A stretch of 8,380 bases of DNA. Origin: Spirochaetaceae bacterium UBA4077. Lineage in GTDB: Bacteria; Spirochaetota; Spirochaetia; Treponematales; Rectinemataceae. The translations under genes were made by a program, and so were the position numbers. The stretch is from positions 230 to 8,609 of the forward strand of contig DFYR01000055.1 of NCBI GenBank assembly GCA_002383375.1, given 5' to 3'. Shown in pieces: positions 6,788-8,380 of the stretch; within the stretch, counting starts at the first letter, position 1; each line of letters starts with the position of its first letter. The notes below the pieces were generated by a model. The model was not told the origin of the DNA, did not search any database, and saw only the letters and a list, made by a program, of their open reading frames with translations.

Positions 6788-6820
6788 GACTGCATACATA
6801 CAGTATACAAGGAGAATACT

Positions 6821-6991
6821 ATGGCATACAGGATTACCGACGCCTGCGTGAACTGTGGAGCCTGCGAAGGCGAGTGCCCGACCAGCGCCATCAGTGAGAA
6901 GGACGACGCTCGCTGGATCGATCCGGACAAATGCATCGATTGCGGAACTTGTGTATCGGTCTGCCCCACTGAAGCCATTGTCGCCGGCTGA
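6821..6991 (+). CDS. 2[4Fe-4S] ferredoxin, clostridial type
   Basis: A 56-residue protein with two complete cysteine motifs: C9-x2-C12-x2-C15-x3-C19-Pro and C38-x2-C41-x2-C44-x3-C48-Pro. As in classical clostridial ferredoxins, the last cysteine of each motif completes the cluster of the other, giving two low-potential [4Fe-4S] clusters. The length is typical of the family, and the near-repeat of the two halves (CxxCGxC...CPTxAI) reflects its old internal duplication. It would act as a soluble one-electron carrier for enzymes such as pyruvate:ferredoxin oxidoreductase or hydrogenase in an anaerobe; the actual partners are not in the window. AAGGAG lies six bases before the ATG. The gene has its own promoter and a strong terminator, so it appears to be a single-gene unit, as is common for an abundant electron carrier. 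Confidence 0.95.
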   Translation: MAYRITDACVNCGACEGECPTSAISEKDDARWIDPDKCIDCGTCVSVCPTEAIVAG

Positions 6992-7046
6992 AAACGCTGC
7001 GATCACCAGGGCGTAGACGAAAGTCTACAGCCCATATTCGGCGTTT
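6992..7046 (+). ncRNA. folded RNA segment in the ferredoxin 3' untranslated region
   Basis: Starting one base after the ferredoxin stop codon, the transcript can fold into one long arm. AAACGC (6992-6997) pairs with GCGTTT (7041-7046), CGA (7000-7002) with TCG (7038-7040), and GGGC (7009-7012) with GCCC (7030-7033). GTAGAC (7013-7018) pairs with GTCTAC (7023-7028) and closes a GAAA tetraloop, with A7029 bulged. Nineteen pairs and a GNRA loop in 55 bases look like more than chance. I do not recognise it as a known riboswitch or ribozyme. It could protect the mRNA 3' end, act in processing, or be a small RNA released together with the terminator hairpin. Whether it acts as an independent RNA is unknown. 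Confidence 0.4.
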
Positions 7047-7053
7047 CCCGATT

Positions 7054-7091
7054 AAAGCGGGCTGCCCTGGATTCCAGGGCAGCCCGCTTTT
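7054..7091. terminator. bidirectional intrinsic terminator
   Basis: AAAGCGGGCTGCCCTGG (7054-7070), loop ATT (7071-7073), and its exact complement (7074-7090) give a perfect 17-bp hairpin with a GC-rich core. On the + strand it ends in four T residues (7088-7091), and on the - strand in TTT followed by AAT, so the U tracts are short in both directions. It lies between the convergent ferredoxin and GTPase genes and probably stops transcripts from both sides. It touches the first base of the GTPase stop codon on the opposite strand. Confidence 0.9.
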
Positions 7092-8380
7092 CATTTCAGA
7101 TACCGAGCGATAAATCCGGCCAAAAGCTCTTCAAGATCGGGCTTGCCGATTTCCTGAAGTTCGTAATCAACCCGTACCGCAGGTTTATTGATCTTTATAA
7201 TCCTCGAGAGGTTGATGGGAGTGGCGATAACGACACTGTCGCAGTCGGTGGCGTTTATGGTTTTTTCCAGGTCGACGATCTGTTCCTTGCCATAGCCCAT
7301 GGCGGGAAGAAGGGGACCGATGCCGGGGTAGATCCTGAATGTCTCAGCCAGCTTGCCTACGACAAAGGGGCGAGGATCGACAATCGACGCGGCCTGGTAC
7401 TTGCGGGCGGCGACAACGCCTGCGCCCAGGCGCATCATGCCATGGGTGAGAGTAGGGCCGTCTTCGACACAGAGCACCCGTTTGCCCCGGATCAGTTCGG
7501 GTTTGTCCACCCGTATAGGGCTGGCTGCGTCGATGACCATCGCCCCGGGATTCAGCTTTTCGATGCTTTCCCTCACTTTTTGGATTTCCTCTGGTCCAGC
7601 GCTGTCGATCTTGTTGATGATGATGGCATCTGCCATGCGCAAGGAGACTTCGCCGGGGTAATAGGAGAGTTCGTGCCCTGCTCGCAGGGGGTCGGCGACG
7701 GTGATCAGAAGGTCGGGGACATAGAATGAAAAATCGTTGTTGCCCCCGTCCCAGAGAATTACGTCGGCTTCCTGCTCGGCCTGGCGAAGAATGGCTTCGT
7801 AATCAACGCCGGAGTAGATCACATTGCCCCGGACTATATGGGGCTCGTATTCCTCCATCTCTTCGATAGTGCAGTGGTGGCGCGCAAGATCTTCTACCGT
7901 GGCGAAGCGCTGAACCTTCTGGATCCTCAAATCCCCGTAAGGCATTGGATGCCGGATGGCGACAACCTTGTAGCCCTTGGCCATGAGCATCTGGACGATC
8001 TTGCGGGATGTTTGGCTCTTGCCCGAACCTGTGCGGACGGCACAGACGGCGATAAGGGGTTTGTTGGACTTTATCTGGGTTTCCTGTGGGCCTAAGAGGC
8101 TGAAGCTGGCTCCGGCCGCGTTGACGATGGCCGATAAGGCCATGACATGGGCGTAGGTGACATCGGAATACGAAAAAACGCACTCCAAAACATTTTGCTC
8201 GCGGATGAGTCTGGGAAGTTCCGACTCGGCATAGATAGGTATGCCCCGAGGGTAAAGCGGCCCGGCGAGCTCGGCAGGATAAGTACGCCCGTCGATATCC
8301 GGTATCTGGGCCGCGGTAAAGGCCACGACTTCGACCGAAGGATCTTGTCTGTACCTGACGTTAAAATTGTGGAAATCCCT
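7091..8380 (-). CDS. cyclic 2,3-diphosphoglycerate synthetase-like GTPase/ATPase (5' end outside the window)
   Basis: The visible 429 residues belong to the COG2403-type family named after the archaeal enzyme that makes cyclic 2,3-diphosphoglycerate from 2,3-diphosphoglycerate and ATP. A GTG at 8326 is not the start: the frame stays open to the window edge and the extra 18 codons (beginning RDFHNFNVRYR and leading into VVAFTAAQIPDIDGRTYP) are conserved family sequence. Counting from the window edge, features include the N-terminal Rossmann-like half (1-100), the P-loop RTGSGKSQTS (116-125), WDGGNND (210-216), ADPLRAGHE (229-237), and NKID (256-259), which resembles the guanine-specifying NKxD motif. 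Bacterial members are often labelled simply GTPase and their reaction is not settled, so cyclic diphosphoglycerate synthesis should be read as homology only. The gene ends directly at the shared terminator and is convergent with ferredoxin. Confidence 0.87.
   Translation of the reverse strand, partial: RDFHNFNVRYRQDPSVEVVAFTAAQIPDIDGRTYPAELAGPLYPRGIPIYAESELPRLIREQNVLECVFSYSDVTYAHVMALSAIVNAAGASFSLLGPQETQIKSNKPLIAVCAVRTGSGKSQTSRKIVQMLMAKGYKVVAIRHPMPYGDLRIQKVQRFATVEDLARHHCTIEEMEEYEPHIVRGNVIYSGVDYEAILRQAEQEADVILWDGGNNDFSFYVPDLLITVADPLRAGHELSYYPGEVSLRMADAIIINKIDSAGPEEIQKVRESIEKLNPGAMVIDAASPIRVDKPELIRGKRVLCVEDGPTLTHGMMRLGAGVVAARKYQAASIVDPRPFVVGKLAETFRIYPGIGPLLPAMGYGKEQIVDLEKTINATDCDSVVIATPINLSRIIKINKPAVRVDYELQEIGKPDLEELLAGFIARYLK

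Noticed and set aside
1..8380. CRISPR array, insertion sequence, prophage, toxin-antitoxin or defence genes
   Set aside because: I read both strands for regular spaced repeats, transposase or integrase motifs and small paired genes, and saw none. The window is essentially housekeeping plus one exporter.

Overview
The window is about 8.4 kb of compact bacterial DNA. It starts in the last bases of a tRNA gene, crosses about 330 bases of AT-rich non-coding DNA, and then carries six genes and most of a seventh. The genes are GC-rich. The clostridial-type 2[4Fe-4S] ferredoxin and a GTPase-like protein of the cyclic 2,3-diphosphoglycerate synthetase family point to an anaerobe. The tRNA end does not encode CCA. 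The overall style would fit a spirochaete or a similar anaerobe, but this is a weak inference and I would not name a taxon.

Layout, left to right: (1) 1-23, partial tRNA 3' end (+). (2) 24-352, AT-rich spacer with candidate promoters. (3) 353-994 (+), protein-L-isoaspartate O-methyltransferase family protein. (4) 1092-1616 (-), RNase HI with an unusual insertion, convergent with the methyltransferase. (5) 1617-1790, shared upstream region of rnhA and the next operon. (6) 1791-3593 and 3595-5694 (+), the two halves of a heterodimeric ABC exporter, one base apart. (7) 5768-6742 (+), an RluA-type pseudouridine synthase, probably in the same operon. (8) 6821-6991 (+), a 56-residue ferredoxin with its own strong promoter, followed by a structured RNA segment and a perfect 17-bp hairpin terminator. 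(9) 7091-8380 (-), a cyclic 2,3-diphosphoglycerate synthetase-like GTPase that runs off the right edge.

The exporter pair is the clearest multi-gene system. The first subunit carries the normal LSGGQ signature but Asp in place of the catalytic Glu. The second carries the catalytic Glu but an altered signature (ISQGQ) and a large external insertion between its first two membrane helices. This matches the asymmetric BmrC/BmrD and TM287/288 type of exporter: one ATP site is hydrolytic and the other degenerate. The remaining genes (protein repair, RNA/DNA hybrid removal, RNA modification, electron transfer) are housekeeping and do not obviously form one pathway with it. I see no CRISPR array, insertion sequence, prophage gene or defence system. 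The less ordinary items are the folded RNA behind the ferredoxin gene, the bacterial cDPG-synthetase homologue, the palindromes inside the pseudouridine synthase gene, and the insertion in RNase HI.
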